Notes: generated by a model not told the origin, from the sequence alone. A stretch of 64,000 nt of DNA from Entoloma clypeatum (GCA_963565915.1 OY751488.1:5208001-5272000); one strand, 5' to 3'. Counted from the stretch's first letter, positions 1 to 11,028 are shown. Program-made: numbers and translations.

Positions 1-799
1 GGGTGGTTGAAGTAGACGAAGAGGGACCAGTGGAGGAGCCAGGTGCGGGAGTACAGTTGGGCGAGGGCGGGATCCGGGGTGTTGATGGAGGAGACGGGCG
101 TGCGGGAGTCGATGAGGTCCCGGAGGGTGTTGAGCTCTTCTAGGGAGGCGTCCCATTTGCCGGTGAGGATGTCGGAGGCGAGTTTTCCCCAGTGGGCGGA
201 AGTGGTGAGATCCGCGTCGGTGGAGAGCACGCGGAAGTGGTAGAGGTAGTCTGCGGCGCCACTGTAGTTCCCGTAGGAGTATTGGAACTGACCAAAGTTG
301 TATAGGGCTGCGATTTGGTCGAGGGTGAGCTGGAGAGATATTGAAGTGAGATCAAGGATGAGAAAAGGGGACACGAACGTTGTAGTTGTCCTTCAAATAT
401 TGCAGATTCTGGTTCTTATCCTGCCTCAACGCCTGTGCCACGTCTGGATTCTCAATCACGTCCAAGACCGCCTGAGCCTCCTGCTGCAGTCTCTCGTGTG
501 TCGATACGGCATTCTGTCGTTTTTCGTCAAATTCTAAAGGTCAGATTTCAGCATGGCCCATTTTAACTCCATCGAGTGGAGTATAACCCACCAGGTGGAA
601 CCGTCTGATTGGGGTAGATCTGCTCAAACAGGCTGACGGCGTAGTCAAACATGTTCGTCCGTTTCGCGAGCTCATATTGTGCCACTTGGACCTCGTTTAC
701 TGGGAAAAGAGAGGTTTCTGCGAGGTGGGCTAGTAGAGGAAAGGAGAGGTGGCGATCGAGGTAAGGGATGATTGTTTTTGATAGATCGTGTTCTGCCAT
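1..799 (-). CDS. eIF3e: Eukaryotic translation initiation factor 3 subunit e (Int6), 5' part
   Basis: This is the N-terminal part of eIF3e, a PCI-domain subunit of the eIF3 complex that acts in cytoplasmic translation initiation. I read three exons on the minus strand: 799-592, 533-379 and 329 to beyond position 1. Two GT-AG introns of 58 bp (534-591) and 49 bp (330-378) separate them. The start at 799 gives MAEHDLSKTIIPYLDRHL, the typical eIF3e N-terminus, although the frame is open further upstream. Exon 2 gives FDEKRQNAVSTHERLQQEA and exon 3 gives GQFQYSYGNYSGAADYLYHF, both well-known eIF3e segments. About 230 residues are visible and the PCI domain lies outside the window. No in-frame stop is seen, so this is probably the functional host copy. 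A broken second copy of the exon-3 region lies at about 4436-4745. Confidence 0.93.
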
Positions 800-1256
800 C
801 GTTGCTGGTCGTAAAACGAGTTGAGACCACTGAAAGAGAGAACGGTAGACATCGTACCTGTCGTTGTTCCTGGCAGCGAGCTCGATGTTGTGGTCGTCGT
901 TCAAGGGCAAAATTTCAATGCACAGCCACTGTTCCTAATCAGGTAGTAGCGATATAGAGCCAACAACCACTGTGGTCTTAAATTTGACGTGAGCAAGTAG
1001 CCGTTCCGGTATGACTTGGATTATTATGCGACATTAAGCAGTCTCCATCTTAGATATATATCATAAGAAATTTTTTGTGGATGATTAATAAGGAGATAAT
1101 GTACTACGAAACTACGTGATGGTCACGGTGGTGCAAGCGACCTCAGTACTACTCCCGCTGACTCGTAAGTGACCGTAATCATGAATGTGTCGCTGAACAC
1201 TTACCAGCCCAATGACTTAGACGAGCTACGATTTACTAGTGATGGTTCCGGCATTT
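800..1256. other. Intergenic stretch, no gene seen
   Basis: The stretch lies between the eIF3e start and the 3' end of the first secreted-protein gene. It should contain the eIF3e promoter and leader, but I see no clear motif or open frame worth calling. Confidence 0.5.
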
Positions 1257-1740
1257 CTAATATTGAATCAACGACGGGAAATCTTTTGTAGGAGGACATA
1301 GATGACGTACCCGCTGATGAGTATGATCCTCCTGGATACAAAAATACCCGGGACAGCATTCACTGTCCAGCGAGTTGCAATACTGCCCGTTTGCATTGTT
1401 TAGAGAGCATTTATCTTCGGTAGGGAACGCGTTTGCCATCGTAACGCAGAGAGCGACACAAAGCATGAGAGTGCGGGAGAAGTGCATAGTGGGATGGCTG
1501 TTCAGTTGAAGACTCTGAGCTGGGTGCGCGCTGATTTATTGAATGCTTTTGGGGCCGAGGAAAAGTGAAAGGCTCGATGTCCTTTTTGTACGCCAGCGAT
1601 GGTCCCAAGTAGATTATGCTGGTCGCAATACCCGGGTCTATTCAAACAGAAAACATCAACGGGGAAATGCAGTGACCGAGTGCGAAGTTGAACTTTGGGC
1701 ACTAAACGTGTTTGAGATACGAGTGGAGGTCAGGTAACCA
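1225..1740. repeat. Duplicated segment around the secreted-protein gene (copy 1; copy 2 about 5655-6120)
   Basis: Similarity between the two loci is not limited to the coding sequence. The 3' flank (TACTAGTGATRGTTCCGGCAT) and the 5' flank (GGGCCGAGGAA, then GTGAAAG) can be aligned as well, and both copies are on the minus strand. This indicates a segmental duplication of the gene with its promoter, followed by divergence. The exact ends are uncertain. Confidence 0.65.
1257..1487 (-). CDS. Small secreted cysteine-rich protein, knottin-like spacing (paralogue 1)
   Basis: A 76-aa protein with an N-terminal signal peptide (hydrophobic core LMLCVALCVTMA, likely cleavage after ANA). The mature part of about 55 residues holds six cysteines spaced C-x9-C-x6-CC-x4-C-x13-C. 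That order, with the adjacent CC in the middle, is the pattern of inhibitor-cystine-knot (knottin) peptides. The ATG at 1485-1487 is followed directly by the signal peptide and no intron is needed. A paralogue with the same signal peptide start (MHFSRT) and almost the same spacing lies at 5682-5906. Small secreted cysteine-rich proteins of fungi are often effectors, antimicrobials or surface proteins. Nothing here decides between these, and the fold is inferred from spacing only. Confidence 0.72.
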   Translation of the reverse strand: MHFSRTLMLCVALCVTMANAFPTEDKCSLNNANGQYCNSLDSECCPGYFCIQEDHTHQRVRHLCPPTKDFPSLIQY

Positions 1741-3281
1741 GGTTGGCAGTGGGGAAAAGAAATGTCCACATACTTGTCTCAGAGGAGATGATTGATTCAC
1801 TATCAGCGGACAACTTACTGAGAAGTTAGAAGGCGGGTCATGTGCACGAACTTTCAAGCTTTAGGGTTTGGATTGTGCAGTAGGTTCATTGACAATGGAT
1901 TCATTGATTATCGATTATTCCTGGCGTCGAACGACTGGTCCCCGTGTAACGTAGAATGGCACCATTAGGGCCATTAAAGGATTATAGCCTCCATTTGCCG
2001 TTTGTTTCTCGCGGCGGGGCGGCAGCGGGGCCCGTGTGAGGCTTGGCCTTCATGCAGGGGTTGGAGACTTCCGAGTCGGAGGCGACTTTGATCTGGAGCG
2101 CGTTGGAAGTAGAAAATTTTTCACAGTGAAACAGGAACGGCTAGAGGGCAAGGAGGGGGGGCGTACTTGAGGGCGTCTTGAAAAGGCACTGAGTACGAAA
2201 TTCACCCCGAACCCCAATCCCCAGATACGTGCCGATCATCGTCAATACGTGTTGCCCTCGATCTCCATGGCATGGCCTCAAGTCAATCGGATTCCGAGGT
2301 CGGGGCTGAGCTTAGGTCGCCTGGGAATCGCGTTTGAGCGTGGACTTGAGACCAACGTTTGATAGAATCACGGATGTAACAGGGCAATTTTTTTGATCCC
2401 AGGGAAACACGTACTTGGTCTCATCCTCAACATTGCGAGTTGACGTTATTTGGGGCGTTCGATTGTGGAGGATGGCGGTCTGCCAAAATCGACGCGGGAA
2501 TGGGCCCTCGAGGCCCCAAGGGTGAGTGCCTTTCCTAGACTAGCGATCTCTATGGCATCCCCCATCCTATCATCCAAATCATCATCCCTCTCTTCCCTCG
2601 CTTGGGCAATCACGTTGGGATCTGCTCCATTGTCGACGGGCCAAGTCGTGGTGAGGGTAAGTATTAAGTGAAGCAAACTGTTCCAAAGGAAGCCTCGGTT
2701 GACCGAGCGTGTGTGTCAAGGTCGCCTGGGCCCTGCATCAACGACCCATGTTTTTCTGATGCCGCTTGTTGAGCTGATATGATGAGACGAACGCGAAGAT
2801 GCTTGGGGGTGCGATGCCAGAATCCGTGAGGCATGCACACCTTGGAGGTGTAGCAGAGATGATAAGGTCCATCGTTCCGTGGGGTAGGGAGAGGACATAG
2901 AAGCCCTAGAGGCACTAACTAATGCGCTGATGAATAAGTAATGGAATGGTGTTCTTGTTGAGGGCAGGGGTTTGGATACATATTTGTGATTGGGGGAGCT
3001 TTAGAAAAACGCACATTGAGGTGCATATCCTATCGCAAGTCGTCCAGATGTTCACGAAGCTCACTCGGAGCCACTCCTATTCACTATCCCGTGCATAGAC
3101 GGCTAACGAGTCACGGTGCAAGGGGTCCAAGTGGCAGTCGTAGTACACAGTGGAACCGGCACAACAGACAGGAGGAAATTGTGACATGACAAGACTCTAG
3201 AAGAAAAGAGTAGCGGGGAGCATTGACCTCTCTGAACTGAAGATTTCGCACAGCCACTGCATTTTTCCACGACGTCCATGC
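1741..3281. other. Gene-poor host stretch
   Basis: I see only short, unsupported open frames here. The opposed frames at 2446-2676 overlap each other on both strands and do not resemble any family I know. No repeat structure was recognised before the inverted repeat that starts at 3282. Confidence 0.4.
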
Positions 3282-4199
3282 TACACACAGCAGAACCGGA
3301 CCAATGTACACCTCGAAAACATTGTAAACAAATAACAATCTAATATAGAATTTATTTGCTGACCACATTGTGGGAACACAAGTAAAATCCATTTTTAATA
3401 ATTATTTAATGTGCTCTGCATGTTTCCATTGAGCAAATGCAAAAGAAAATGCAAAATGTGATTGTGATGTGGCCCCAATATTTCCTTCTCTCAAATGGAG
3501 ATCCCATTCAAAAATCAAACCACTTGTTTATCCTTTATGAGAACTGAGTTTGATCCCAGCTTACATAGCAGGAACACGCTGAACAAATTATTTATTTGAT
3601 CCCTATGTTCTACCCTCATGCACGAAATTCCCATTGACAAGGAACATTTTAAAAGAAATCACACTGAGTCCATGATGTGATTGACAACCACACTGCTGCT
3701 ATGTTTAAAATGTACCCATCACATCCTTTGTAGTCTTTAAAATGTTTCCTCAAACAAAGAAGAAGATTAAAAATATACAAATGGTGTGATTGTCAATCTC
3801 ATGATGACTTCACTGTGATTCTTTTAAAATGTTCTTTGTAAATGGGAATTCCGTACACAAGGGTAGAACATAGGGATCAAATAAATATTTTAATTTGTTC
3901 AGCGTGTTCCTGCTATGTAAGCTGGGATCAAACTCAGTTCTCATAAAGGATAAACAAGTGGTTTGATTTTTGAATGGGATCTCCATTTGAGAGAAGGAAA
4001 TATCGGGGCCACATCACAATCACATTTTGCATTTTCTTTTGCATTTGCTCAGTGGAAACATGCAGAGTACATTAAATAATTATTAAAAATGGATTTTACT
4101 TGTGTTCCCACAATGTGGTCAGCAAATAAATTCTATATTAGATTGTTATTTGTTTACAATGTTTTTGAGGGGTACATTGGTCCGGTCCCGCTGTGGCAA
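3282..4199. mobile_element. Foldback / long terminal inverted repeat element, non-coding
   Basis: The two halves are near-perfect inverted copies of each other over about 410 bp each, with roughly 70-80 bp of loop near 3700-3780. The ends read CACAGC...ACCGGACC on the left and its complement on the right. A candidate 5-bp target duplication CATGC lies at 3277-3281 and 4200-4204. The open frames on opposite strands at each end share the same first residues only because they are the two arms. No transposase is present, so this would be a non-autonomous foldback element or large MITE. A transcript across it would form a long hairpin, a possible small-RNA source. The superfamily cannot be assigned from the ends alone. 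Confidence 0.8.
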
Positions 4200-4435
4200 C
4201 ATGCCATTGCTGGCCCTCTTGATCATGGTGGGTCAATAAATTTAGGGCAGTTTTATGGTAAACAATGGATTATCCGGTTAGGCACCAAGTTGACGCTGCT
4301 TGTCGGCATGATGAGTTTTAGTCGATCGAACGATGCCACCGCAACGGCGTTGATTGTAGGATAACTACAAAGTGCGTCGGGACCTACTTAATCTCATTCT
4401 TTTCACCCTACATCTTAGTATTCCAGTCTTTCAGC

Positions 4436-4745
4436 GTGCAGCGCCCCAGGCTACTTCTACACTTCCGCGTGCTCTCCACGGACACAGACCTCGTACGTTC
4501 CCACTGGGAAATTGGACGCCTCTAGAAGCGCATTGGCGGCGCCTTTCAGGCTCATTTCCTCCGAGTCCTGCACCCCCGCCTCCGCATCACCACTCCTCGA
4601 CCCCGCCCTCACCCAAATATGGACCCGCACCTCCCTCCTCGAGACCTTCCTCCTTATCTCAGAACGATCCATACTTGGTGCCTGTGATCCTGCTATCGCA
4701 TCCCTGCCATCCTGTTTCGGATCATCAGACGGGATCGATATCGCC
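4436..4745 (+). pseudogene. Degenerate fragment of eIF3e (exon-3 region)
   Basis: The stretch CACTTCCGCGTGCTCTCCAC and the following 200 bp align with exon 3 of the eIF3e gene at 1-330. Shared pieces include CCACTGGG(A)AAA, GACGCCTC-TAGAAG and GATCCCGCCCTC / GACCCCGCCCTC, and the LYSRTWLLHWSLF region is recognisable as IWTRTSLLETFLL. There are several indels and replaced blocks, so it cannot encode eIF3e. It is on the plus strand whereas the intact gene is on the minus strand, although the neighbouring secreted-protein genes have kept the same strand. It is therefore a partial inverted duplicate. Confidence 0.72.
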
Positions 4746-5654
4746 TACGTTCCTAATATTTTGCCTTTTTGACGTTTTGGGCTGGCGATTATGAATCTGT
4801 CGGACGACGGGGCGAGCCCTGTGAGACGCGGATGGGTGCCGATGCCACGATCGATCTCAAAAAGGTGTGCCCTCGCATTTATACCAGTATTCCCGCGATT
4901 ATCTCCGACCTCACCGCATATATCTCCAATAACTGAGGCTGATGGCACTGTCATGCACAGGACGTCAGCGAATTGGCCGATCCCCGCTCCAAACCGTCCT
5001 CGAAAGCCCCCGCAGGGTTGTGCTTGGGACAATCGAGCAAAGACGGCGCGTCATGATCATTTTGTAACCGGTTACTGTTACCAGTAGGTCAAGTAGGACT
5101 AACTCAGACTCCCGACTCCCCCCATTACATCCTAATCCAACTTGCTAATCTGTGGCAAAACGAACTCTCAAGAACGTGCAGGAATGAAATGGGGTACGAG
5201 TCCATACAACATTCAATGTAGCTCAAACATGAACTTCGTTCAGCGCTCTCATTCGGAGCTTTTCACATGGCTCTTCCGATCCGAAATCCTTATTGTGTCG
5301 ACCTACTATATACTCGGTCGTTCCCCATTTTTACATATTGACCGCTTCGTGTGTGATCCGCCTTTCGAAGACCAACGTCGGGGTAGAATGGGTCGTTGTT
5401 TTCCGCGACGCGGGAGACTTTCTTCGTCGGTTCAGAACTAGCTGCCGTGTACGGTAGAGTCAACGGCCTACAGACAAACAACAATGCCCAGACCGAGATT
5501 ACATGTATCACGGAATCCTCCTTCCCTTCCGCCCCTCTTCTCAAAATATCGTTGTGAACCTAATAGTGCTAGTGCCAGTCGTAAGTGCCGTTGATCACGG
5601 ATAGTCGTCACTGAAACACATACCAGCCCAAAGAGTTTCAAGGTTGACTGTAGT
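4746..5654. other. Unassigned stretch downstream of the eIF3e fragment
   Basis: Open frames on both strands (for example 4745-5032 and 4791-5087) overlap and show no family motif. Part of it may continue the duplicated segment that brought the eIF3e fragment, but I could not align it with the visible part of eIF3e. No repeat or RNA gene was recognised. Confidence 0.35.
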
Positions 5655-5681
5655 TCACTACTAGTGATAGTTCCGGCATAC

Positions 5682-5906
5682 CTATATTGAAATCAATTGA
5701 CGGGCAGTCCTTTTGTAGCAGGCATATAGATGACCCACATTCGCACCATTCTCAAAAATACAGTTGAAACCACGACAACAACCAACCCCAGAACCGCATT
5801 TCTGCCCGTTTGCTTTTTCTCGAGAGCATGGATCGCCGGGAAGCAACGCGCTCGCCATCGTGACGCAGAGAGCGACACAAAACATGACAGTGCGGGAGAA
5901 GTGCAT
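5682..5906 (-). CDS. Small secreted cysteine-rich protein, knottin-like spacing (paralogue 2)
   Basis: A 74-aa paralogue of the protein at 1257-1487, with the same MHFSRT start and a nearly identical signal peptide (cleavage likely after ASA). Six cysteines follow in the spacing C-x9-C-x5-CC-x4-C-x13-C, so the framework is conserved while the intervening residues have changed strongly. Residue ANGQ before the second cysteine is shared by both proteins. The frame is intact. This pattern, a conserved cysteine frame and signal peptide with divergent loops, is what rapidly evolving secreted peptide families show. The target or role is unknown. Confidence 0.72.
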   Translation of the reverse strand: MHFSRTVMFCVALCVTMASALLPGDPCSREKANGQKCGSGVGCCRGFNCIFENGANVGHLYACYKRTARQLISI

Positions 5907-6120
5907 AGTGGGAGGTTGGAGACTCTGAGGTGGGTTGCGCGGTGATGAATGGAATGCTCCTTGGGCCGAGGAATGTGAAAGACCTTTTTGTATGTCAGCA
6001 ATGATCAGTCACAATACCGGGTCTATCGAAACAGAAAAGGTCAACGGGGAAATGCAGTGAATGGGGAGAGACTCTATGGCCGGGGACTGAACATGTTTGA
6101 GACACGAGAGAAGGTCAGGC

Positions 6121-6573
6121 ACTGGCAGGGGTAAAGGAACCACGGACATCAGCAAGGGGCGATCACCATGGATGCGGAATATCGGATACCTCCAATGTCT
6201 TGCTCATTTTTTCGCCCTGTTCGCACCAAACTTGAGAGATGACATCTAGTACATTGTATAGCCATATTCCGATGGTCTTTTGCGTGCTAAATGCAGTTGG
6301 GAGCGAGGTGAGAAACATTTGGGGTTTGTCATGCTTGCCGACCAATGCCGTGTTGATGCCGTGTCAGAGGTTGATGTAAATTGATTTAATCAAGGGTGTA
6401 ATGACATCCGGTCCCTGCCGGCGCATCGCGTCGCGTCGTTTGCTCCAATGCCAGCTGTACGGCAAGCATCAGGAAAAAATTACTTGTCTAGTATGGAGTG
6501 CTACATACACTTGGTAGACAGCATAGCATCATAGACAAGTCCCTGTTACGAAGTTGTTGGACTTATCATCCTC
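6121..6573. other. Gene-poor host stretch
   Basis: Nothing was recognised apart from short unsupported frames such as the 60-codon one at 6163-6345 on the minus strand. Confidence 0.35.
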
Positions 6574-6575
6574 TA

Positions 6576-6942
6576 CTGTAGTATTACAACCATAGATTCA
6601 CGCCATGTGACACGTTACGCAATAGGTTCACCAGGACGGGGTTCACAAGCCCGCATCACACATTACGGTCAGAAATTCATTCATTTTTAACAGATCATCT
6701 TCTCAATTTGTGCTTTAAAAATTCCACCCTGTCACCATTCAAACAAAAAATGGCATTCAGACTCAGGGAAACACTGAATCCCAATCACTAGAGCCTGTGG
6801 CATTTGGTAGTCAGAAAAAATAAATAATATGTTACTTTTGGAACATATTCATGGAGGTATGTTATGCGTTATGAGGGTCATATAGGTTCAGTTCACGACC
6901 CTGTGTTACACGTTATGTGAACCTACGGTCGTAATACTACAG
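6576..6942. mobile_element. MITE with 12-bp terminal inverted repeats and TA target duplication
   Basis: A 367-bp stretch begins CTGTAGTATTAC and ends GTAATACTACAG, and is flanked on both sides by TA (6574-6575 and 6943-6944). The similarity of the two ends continues inward in a diverged form for about 60 bp (TAGGTTCAC, CACGTTAYG). There is no coding capacity. The TA flanks point to a non-autonomous derivative of a Tc1/mariner-type element. Its ends differ from the Tc1 element at 22642-24260, so that transposase is not an obvious partner. Confidence 0.7.
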
Positions 6943-6944
6943 TA

Positions 6945-7666
6945 TTCTTGTCAGTGCTTACAGATCACATGCTTCCCCTCATGCTATATATACTCTACTG
7001 ATCCGACCACTTCTTCCGGCCTTTGTGACAGATTTCGACCATTTCTTCACCTCTTCAAAGGGTCTGGTGACATGTGACAAGAAGAAATTTTCCTCAAAAA
7101 TACCTTGGAAATGTCACAAAAAAAGGCTATTCTGCACCGCAGGCAGTGAAAACTTTGGGAAAAACTTCTCCAAATCACTTTGTGATGCATGACAAGCCGA
7201 AAAATTTGTTCTCTTCAAGACCCTCTGTGATACATGACAGAAGAAATGGTCAGATCAGTACAGTACCTCATGTTGCCCTTCTTCATCCTCAGTCATGTTC
7301 CTTTCGGATTGCCTCTGAGGATGTGAGTACTTTCAGATTCTCCCCTAGCTACTTACTCATATGTTCATTGTAGCTATGCAATTCTGTCTTTAGATATGTT
7401 CTATAAAGTCATGGTCCTTTCGGATTGCCTCTGAGAATCTACACAATTCTGTCTTTAGTGATCCCAGACATCAATAGTCCCCTGCCAAGCTACCATAGCT
7501 CTCCATAGCTCTTCGTAGCTGTCCATCACTATCTGTCAGGCTACCATAGCTCCTCATAGCAGGGGTCTACAAGAGCTACCAGGGCAATATATCTTAGATT
7601 GTTATCAGGCAGAATAATTGATAGATGCCCAAGTCATCAGTAAAATGACAAGCTGCTTATTCACTA
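6945..7666. repeat. Gene-poor stretch with short direct duplications
   Basis: GTCCTTTCGGATTGCCTCTG occurs in two slightly different copies (about 7292 and 7408). Each is followed by a copy of CAATTCTGTCTTTAG, so a unit of about 100 bp has been duplicated. Around 7480-7565 several short repeats of CATAGCTC / CCATAGCT follow. No gene is supported here. Confidence 0.5.
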
Positions 7667-7671
7667 CTTAT

Positions 7672-7999
7672 TGTTGAAACTTTTCCATCATGTAGATTAG
7701 ATTAGATTAGATTACATCACGTGACCTTTACACATCTTCGATTACATACTTATTTGGTTGGTACAAACAGTAGTACGGTATATAAGACCAGGAAACTGTC
7801 AATATCAAGTCGTTGTCTCTTGACTCTTAACCAGCTCCATCGCTCTTACCAGCCTCAACCGCTCTTACCAGCCTCAACCGCTCTCACCAGCCTTACCCCT
7901 CCAAACCATGTAAGTGACCATAGCGGTATCATAGAGTACTTCCACTGTAGCTATGTTGCTCAGTACACCTGTGGCTAGCGCCCAGGTGGAACTTCAACA
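7672..7999 (+). repeat. 5' LTR of copia A
   Basis: The 328-bp LTR differs from the 3' copy by about four substitutions and one extra 19-bp unit of the repeat GCTCTTACCAGCCTCAACC. It contains a GATTA microrepeat and a TATA-like GGTATATAAG about 90 bp in. Confidence 0.95.
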
Positions 8000-8013
8000 G
8001 GTTATGGGCCCGG
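8000..8013 (+). promoter_or_regulatory. Primer-binding site of copia A (initiator tRNA-Met anticodon arm)
   Basis: GGTTATGGGCCCGG follows the LTR directly. Its complement contains GGGCCCATAACC, the anticodon arm (CAT) of initiator tRNA-Met in many eukaryotes. Drosophila copia and yeast Ty5 prime from a half-tRNA cut in this arm, so the same is inferred here. Confidence 0.7.
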
Positions 8014-8360
8014 ATAGCAGAGGGACTTGGGAAATGCTGGCAACAGCGAGTACCTGCCCACTCTACCCTGGTTGGCAAAGAACCGATCGAAAGATCCAGG
8101 TTCTGAGTCTTACTTCTTCACATATGAACCTGGGAACGTCATTACGACAAGTACCTGTCATGAGACGTCCCTAAGGGGATTGACCTAGTACACTCCATGT
8201 GGAAACATTGATCGCACCTTATATGTTTCTGACATATAAAGGGTTTTCCCGTGACCGCTATTCCTAAAGGGAATATGTCATAAGGAATCATTTAATTGTT
8301 TTCTTGAATCATATTCATAACACATCACTGATTGGGAAAACTCCTTTTAGATTCATTAAA

Positions 8361-10728
8361 ATGTCTACCTCTCGCTCCACCCTCGACTCCATCGCCATCT
8401 TCGACGGCATCGACTATCAAAGTTGGGCTGAGAAGATGAAGTCCTACCTCCTCCATCAAGGAGTCTGGCGCCTCGTATCCGGCGACATTGAGCGCCCCAC
8501 TATCGAGGACTTCACCGTCACGGTCTCCACTCCTGCCTCTGCCACCTCGACATCTGCAACCCAGCCTCCGGTCATCACCATCACCGTTGACCAGCCCGCC
8601 TTCCACAAAGAAAGGAAGACCTGGATCAGGGACGATAACATGGCCCTCGGTTCCATCCGCCTCAAGGTCTCCGAAGCCATCAGGAGACACATCAAAGACG
8701 CCAAGACCTCGAAGGAAGCCTGGACATCATTAAAGGACACATATTCAAAAGTCTCCCCCACCACCATATTCGGTGATTTTAAGGCCACTGCCTCCTTCAA
8801 ACTGTCAGGTCGGGACCCTGTGCCAGAGATCGAACGCCTAGGATCACTCTTTGCTCGCCTCAGCGAATCGAATTTCGTTGTGCCCGACCTCATGCAAGCT
8901 ATGATCCTGGCAAGTGCCATTCCTGATGCTTGGTCGTCGCTCTCCACTGCCCTCTTCCAGGTCTACGACACCGATGACTTCACATGGAAGGCTGTCGCCG
9001 ACAGCATCATATTGGAGTACAGGCGCAAGTATGCGATTGGGTCTACTCGGGCGTCCAACGAGCAGGCCCGGAAAATCTCCGGGACCAAGCGAAAGGGGCA
9101 AGACCCCAAATGGGAAAAGCAGACAGCGCCGAGTACCTCGAGTAACAACACTGACGAGCAGACTAACTCGACCGACCCGAGTACCGCTTCTGAAAAGAAG
9201 AAGGGAAAAGGACGCTGGCGCAACCAGAAGAAACGCGCCAACAACGCCGACAACGACTCCGACCACGCCGAGGAGATGGTCAAATTCATCGCACCAGCTA
9301 TTGAGCACACCCCTCGCCGTCCTGCTCCTTGTCCCCTTCCTCCTCGTCAACGTGCTCCTTGCCCTCTCCCTCCTCATCATGCACCTGCCTTCACCACTGT
9401 AACAGGCCGCGGGAAAACTATGAGTACCGCGCAGCCTGAATCGGAGAAAATGCAGTCACTCCTGCAACACATGAACCCGCCTCCTTCTCAGTACACCGGG
9501 CTTCCCTCTGGAAAGCCGTCTGTGTGGAAAAAGAATGAGAGGGTGCGAAGACTCGCCCAAGAAATCGGTGCTCAACCCTCTGGGTCAAACCTCCATATCT
9601 TAGATACCATCATTCCTGACATCGACAAAAGGCCGGCTAAACAGCGTCGCGTAGCCCCGTCGATAGAAGAATCACTGAAAATGATGGACATCGACCAGGA
9701 ACGGATGGGGCCGGACGTATTTGAGGACGAGATTGAACTTGACGGTTCGTCAGAACATTTTCTCAACCCTTACCAATTGCGGAATGCTAATAATACCTCT
9801 CAACAGACGTATGATATATTAGCCAGTACCAGTACAGAGTGCGTAGATCACATTAGCAGTGATCTACATAAAAAATATATTAAACATTTCGCCTCTTGTA
9901 CACATTGTAAGGAAAAAAAACGCGCACAATGGATATTAGATTCCGGTGCTTCTCTACACTTTACGCATGAGTTCAAAGACTTCGCATACTATAGACCTCT
10001 CACGGTCAAGCGATTTGTCCAAACTGCTGCTAAAGGAAAGAAACTGGAAATACTCGGAGTTGGGGCCGTTCCAGTACGGCACACCCTAAATGGGGAAGTT
10101 AAAACCCATCTTCTCAGACCGGTGTTCTACATCCCGGACATGGACACACGCCTATTGTCCTTAGGCGTCTTTCTTAACCATGGTTACAAAGTAGACGGGA
10201 CTCGTGGAGAAATCAACATCTCCAAAGGGCTGAGCAAAATCCAGTTTACGCCCCACATCCTTGGTCAAACCATTTACTGGTTAGACACTGAAATACGCTA
10301 TGATCAGATCCATGCGATCTCAAGCGAAATCACTGTCGAAACATGGCACAAGCGTCTTGGTCACCCAAATGATCAAGCACTCCGAAAGATTCCCACCAGT
10401 ACCAAAGGGGTACCTGAAACACTAGTATGTGAAAAATCACAGGAAAGTTGCACAGGCTGCCTCAAAGGGAAAATGCCTAATCAATCGTATCCCAATTCGA
10501 TAACAAGGGCAACAAAAACCTTTGATCTGATCCATTCTGATCTCAAGCAGATATCCACGGCATCATACCATAAATATAAATATTTCCTTACGTTTTTGGA
10601 CGATTTTTCATCCCACGTCTGGGTCGTCTTGCTTAGAAAGAAGTCAGATGCCGTTACGGCACTACGACAATTTCTTGCGATGACCCAGAATCAATTCGCT
10701 GCTACTCCTAAAAAGTGGCGAGTTGATG
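8361..10728 (+). CDS. Copia A Gag-protease-integrase, first part (interrupted)
   Basis: From ATG at 8361 (MSTSRSTLDSIAIFDG) the frame encodes a copia Gag (DYQSWAEKMKSYLL, a UBN2-like region) and then a linker rich in K, T and S. I see no CCHC zinc knuckle, only HFASCTHCKEKK just before the protease. The aspartic protease has WILDSGASLHF. The integrase starts with the GAG-pre-integrase zinc region (HKRLGHPNDQAL ... CTGCLKGKMP) and the first catalytic aspartate (FDLIHSDLK). The frame is open up to the LTR of element N at 10729 and then runs 5 codons into it. The product is therefore a truncated polyprotein. A proline-rich repeat (PLPPRQRAPCPLPPHHAP) lies in Gag. Confidence 0.93.
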
Positions 10729-11017
10729 TGTTGAGGCGACGCTAAGTCAAAACGACGTCGCGAGCCCAAACTTAAGAACGAAGTGGAAGATGTGAAGTGA
10801 ACTGAATTGCCCAGAGACCCAGCGGGAATCTCAAGAGAACAAGCTATCGAATACAAGTGAAAGTACTCTACTTATATATGTAAATTCCATGAGGCTGCGT
10901 TGTGGCAGCGTCATGCTGCGTGATAATAATAAGATGTCCTCATGTGCGATATGATGTAGATAAGATAAGATCGAGATAAGATAAGATAAAGTGAAAAGTG
11001 AAAATACGATCATAACA
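10729..11017 (-). repeat. 3' LTR of element N
   Basis: 289 bp, TG...CA bounded, indistinguishable by eye from 16591-16879. The RATAAGATAAGAT microrepeat near one end and the TATA box are shared with the 42629-42917 copy. Confidence 0.96.
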
Positions 11018-11028
11018 TTACCCCCTTT

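Noticed and set aside
3111..4364. Two open frames with the same N-terminal sequence on opposite strands
   Set aside because: They are simply the two arms of the inverted repeat 3282-4199; no coding signal.
4745..5441. Overlapping frames of 85-99 codons on both strands
   Set aside because: No family motif, mutual overlap on both strands and no splice context; most likely chance frames.
7267..7666. 5' end of element F left of copia A
   Set aside because: Looked for LTR or gag similarity to B/F there and found none; the 5' part of F remains unlocated.
7688..7712. GATTA/TTAGA repeat resembling telomere repeat
   Set aside because: It is part of the copia A LTR, present in both LTRs, and the unit (ATTAG) is not a known fungal telomere unit.
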